From assembly GCF_000716875.1 (NCBI RefSeq), contig NZ_JNWQ01000074.1, forward strand, positions 1 through 33,431: a stretch of DNA of 33,431 nt, given 5' to 3'. Source of the stretch: Streptomyces novaecaesareae. Lineage in GTDB: Bacteria > Actinomycetota > Actinomycetes > Streptomycetales > Streptomycetaceae. Under the pieces are notes generated by a model that ran no database searches, was not told where the DNA came from, and saw nothing but the letters and a program-made list of their open reading frames with translations. Positions 32,264 to 33,431 of this stretch are shown here, in pieces. Each line of letters begins with the position of its first letter. Within the stretch, counting starts at the first letter, position 1. Position numbers and translations under genes: made by a program.

Positions 32264-33289
32264 ATGCGTATCGGAGTGCTGACCAGCGGCGGTGACTGCC
32301 CCGGCCTGAACGCGGTGATCCGTTCCGTGGTGCACCGGGGGGTGGTCGACCACGGCGACGAGATCATCGGGTTCGAGGACGGGTGGCGCGGGTTCCTGGA
32401 GGGCCACCACCGCCCCCTGACCCTGGACTCGGTGAGCGGCATCCTGGCCCAGGGCGGCACCATCCTCGGTTCCTCCCGCGTCCAGCCCAGCCACCTGCGG
32501 GACGGCGTCGAGCGGGCCAAGAAGTACTGCTCCGACCTCGGCCTGGACGCGGTCATCCCGATCGGCGGCGAGGGCACCCTGAAGGCCGCCAAGCTGATGA
32601 GCGACGCGGGCCTGCCGATCGTCGGCGTGCCGAAGACCATCGACAACGACATCGCCGCCACCGACGTGACCTTCGGCTTCGACACCGCCGTCTCGGTCGC
32701 CACCGAGGCGCTGGACCGGCTGAAGACCACCGCCGAGTCCCACCAGCGGGTCATGGTCGTCGAGGTCATGGGCCGGCACACCGGCTGGATCGCGCTGAAC
32801 GCGGGCATGGCGGCCGGCGCGCACGCCATCGTCGTCCCGGAGCGCCCGTTCCACATCGACAAGCTCACCGCCGTCGTCCGCGAGCGCTTCGACCGGCAGA
32901 AGAAGTTCGCCATCGTGGTCTGCGCCGAGGGCGCCAAGCCCGAACCCGGCACCATGCACTGGGAGGAGGGCACCAAGGACATCTACGGCCACGAGCGGTT
33001 CACCGGCATCGCCACCCAGCTCTCCCGCGAACTGGAGCACCGCCTCGGCAAGGAGGCCCGCCCGGTCATCCTCGGCCACACCCAGCGCGGCGGCACCCCC
33101 ACCGCCTACGACCGGGTGCTCGCCACCCGCTTCGGCTGGCACGCCGTCGAGGCCGTCCACAAGGGCGCGTTCGGGCACATCACCGCACTGCAGGGCACCA
33201 ACATCAACCTGGTGCCGCTGGCGGAGGCCGTCGCCGAGCTGAAGACCGTCCCGCAGGAGCGCTACCTGGAGGCCGAGACGGTCCTCTGA
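32264..33289 (+). CDS. pfkA: 6-phosphofructokinase
   Basis: This 341-residue enzyme phosphorylates fructose-6-phosphate to fructose-1,6-bisphosphate in glycolysis. Seen motifs are the nucleotide-binding MRIGVLTSGGDCPGLNAVIR, GGEGTLKAA (101-109), PKTIDNDI with Lys124 and catalytic Asp127, VEVMGRHTGWIA, and GHTQRGGTPTAYDR. Gly104 in GGEGT points to ATP as donor; pyrophosphate-dependent enzymes have Asp there. Lys124 is a feature of pyrophosphate and mixed groups, and the Gly104/Lys124 combination is the known pattern of the actinobacterial ATP-dependent enzymes. ATG 32264 is preceded by GGGAG at 32247-32251. It is transcribed towards the insertion-sequence end at 33345. Confidence 0.95.
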   Translation: MRIGVLTSGGDCPGLNAVIRSVVHRGVVDHGDEIIGFEDGWRGFLEGHHRPLTLDSVSGILAQGGTILGSSRVQPSHLRDGVERAKKYCSDLGLDAVIPIGGEGTLKAAKLMSDAGLPIVGVPKTIDNDIAATDVTFGFDTAVSVATEALDRLKTTAESHQRVMVVEVMGRHTGWIALNAGMAAGAHAIVVPERPFHIDKLTAVVRERFDRQKKFAIVVCAEGAKPEPGTMHWEEGTKDIYGHERFTGIATQLSRELEHRLGKEARPVILGHTQRGGTPTAYDRVLATRFGWHAVEAVHKGAFGHITALQGTNINLVPLAEAVAELKTVPQERYLEAETVL

Positions 33290-33343
33290 CCTCCCGCCGC
33301 CCCGCCGAAGGCCCCTGGACCCCGCCGTACGGCTTGGGTTCTA

Positions 33344-33388
33344 ACGGTCCTCGCAACACCCGCGATCTATGGGAGTTGCGAGGACCGT
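33344..33388 (+). promoter_or_regulatory. 14-bp hairpin covering the transposase start
   Basis: ACGGTCCTCGCAAC (33344-33357) pairs perfectly with GTTGCGAGGACCGT (33375-33388) around a 17-nt loop. The right arm contains the GAGG ribosome binding site and the first two bases of the GTG start. A transcript reading in from pfkA would fold this and hide the start. A transcript begun inside the element would lack the left arm. Confidence 0.6.
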
Positions 33389-33431
33389 GGCCGTTGGACG
33401 CGATGATCTTTCGGACTTGAGGGAGCGTTTC
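33387..33431 (+). CDS. Putative transposase N-terminus (partial)
   Basis: Only 15 codons are present before the window ends, starting GTG and reading VAVGRDDLSDLRERF. GAGG lies 3-6 nt upstream in the hairpin arm. The DLxxLRxRF pattern is like the beginning of IS701-family DDE transposases in actinobacteria. With so few residues the assignment rests mainly on the flanking target-site and inverted-repeat context. Confidence 0.4.
   Translation, partial: MAVGRDDLSDLRERF

Larger units (their letters stand above)
33341..33431 (+). mobile_element. Left end of an IS701-like insertion sequence (truncated by window)
   Basis: The tetranucleotide CTAA (33341-33344) fits the YTAR target duplication known for the IS701 family. 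It is followed from 33345 by CGGTCCTCGCAAC, a plausible terminal inverted repeat, and a short leader. At 33387 a GTG opens a frame like IS701-type transposase N-termini (DDLSDLRERF). The right end and the rest of the transposase lie outside the window. The element sits 55 bp after pfkA in the same direction. Confidence 0.5.

Overview
The window is very GC-rich actinobacterial DNA. Codons are almost all G/C-ending, GTG and TTG starts occur, and the families present (MurT/GatD, WYL regulators, DUF3152, indigoidine-type synthetase, twin-arginine exported enzymes) point to Streptomyces, Kitasatospora or a close relative in the Streptomycetaceae. It looks chromosomal, with core genes (glmS, murT-gatD, pfkA) set among accessory single genes, decayed genes and one insertion-sequence end at the right edge.

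Left part, 1-9.8 kb: a TetR-type regulator that has lost its DNA-binding half, a frameshifted YtcJ-like amidohydrolase carrying an in-frame 21-bp tandem repeat, a small secreted protein, an exported erythromycin-esterase-family protein, an HPP membrane protein, a divergent SRPBCC/LysR pair around a perfect palindrome, decayed fragments, and a divergent enoyl-CoA hydratase/MocR-type regulator pair around another near-perfect palindrome.

Middle part, 9.8-19.5 kb: a convergent intergenic region with four copies of TAGACCGGTCTGCATAT, a divergent WYL regulator/DinB pair, a CopZ-like chaperone, a translationally coupled hemerythrin-like/DUF3152 metalloprotease-like pair, a glutaminase, glmS, a conserved 91-residue protein, and a divergent asparagine synthetase-like amidotransferase.

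Right part, 19.6-33.4 kb: a secreted 14-cysteine repeat protein, a PLP group II decarboxylase, small membrane and secreted proteins, a muconolactone-isomerase-like protein, a single-gene indigoidine synthetase (A-Ox-A-T-TE, 1298 residues), a GNAT protein, the lipid II amidation pair murT-gatD, pfkA, and the left end of an IS701-like element.

Three themes cut across the genes. First, glutamine-using enzymes are frequent: glutaminase, GlmS, the AsnB-like enzyme, indigoidine synthetase and GatD. Several of these serve cell-wall precursor supply or modification. Second, short tandem repeats (7-24 bp units) recur in intergenic DNA, across stop codons and inside coding sequence. Third, several intergenic regions hold perfect inverted repeats that are good candidates for operators, terminators or RNA switches. 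No tRNA, rRNA or CRISPR array was seen. I found no complete multi-gene system that is clearly new. The strongest unexplained items are the 14-cysteine repeat protein, the TAGACCGGTCTGCATAT array, and two hairpins that would cover ribosome binding sites.
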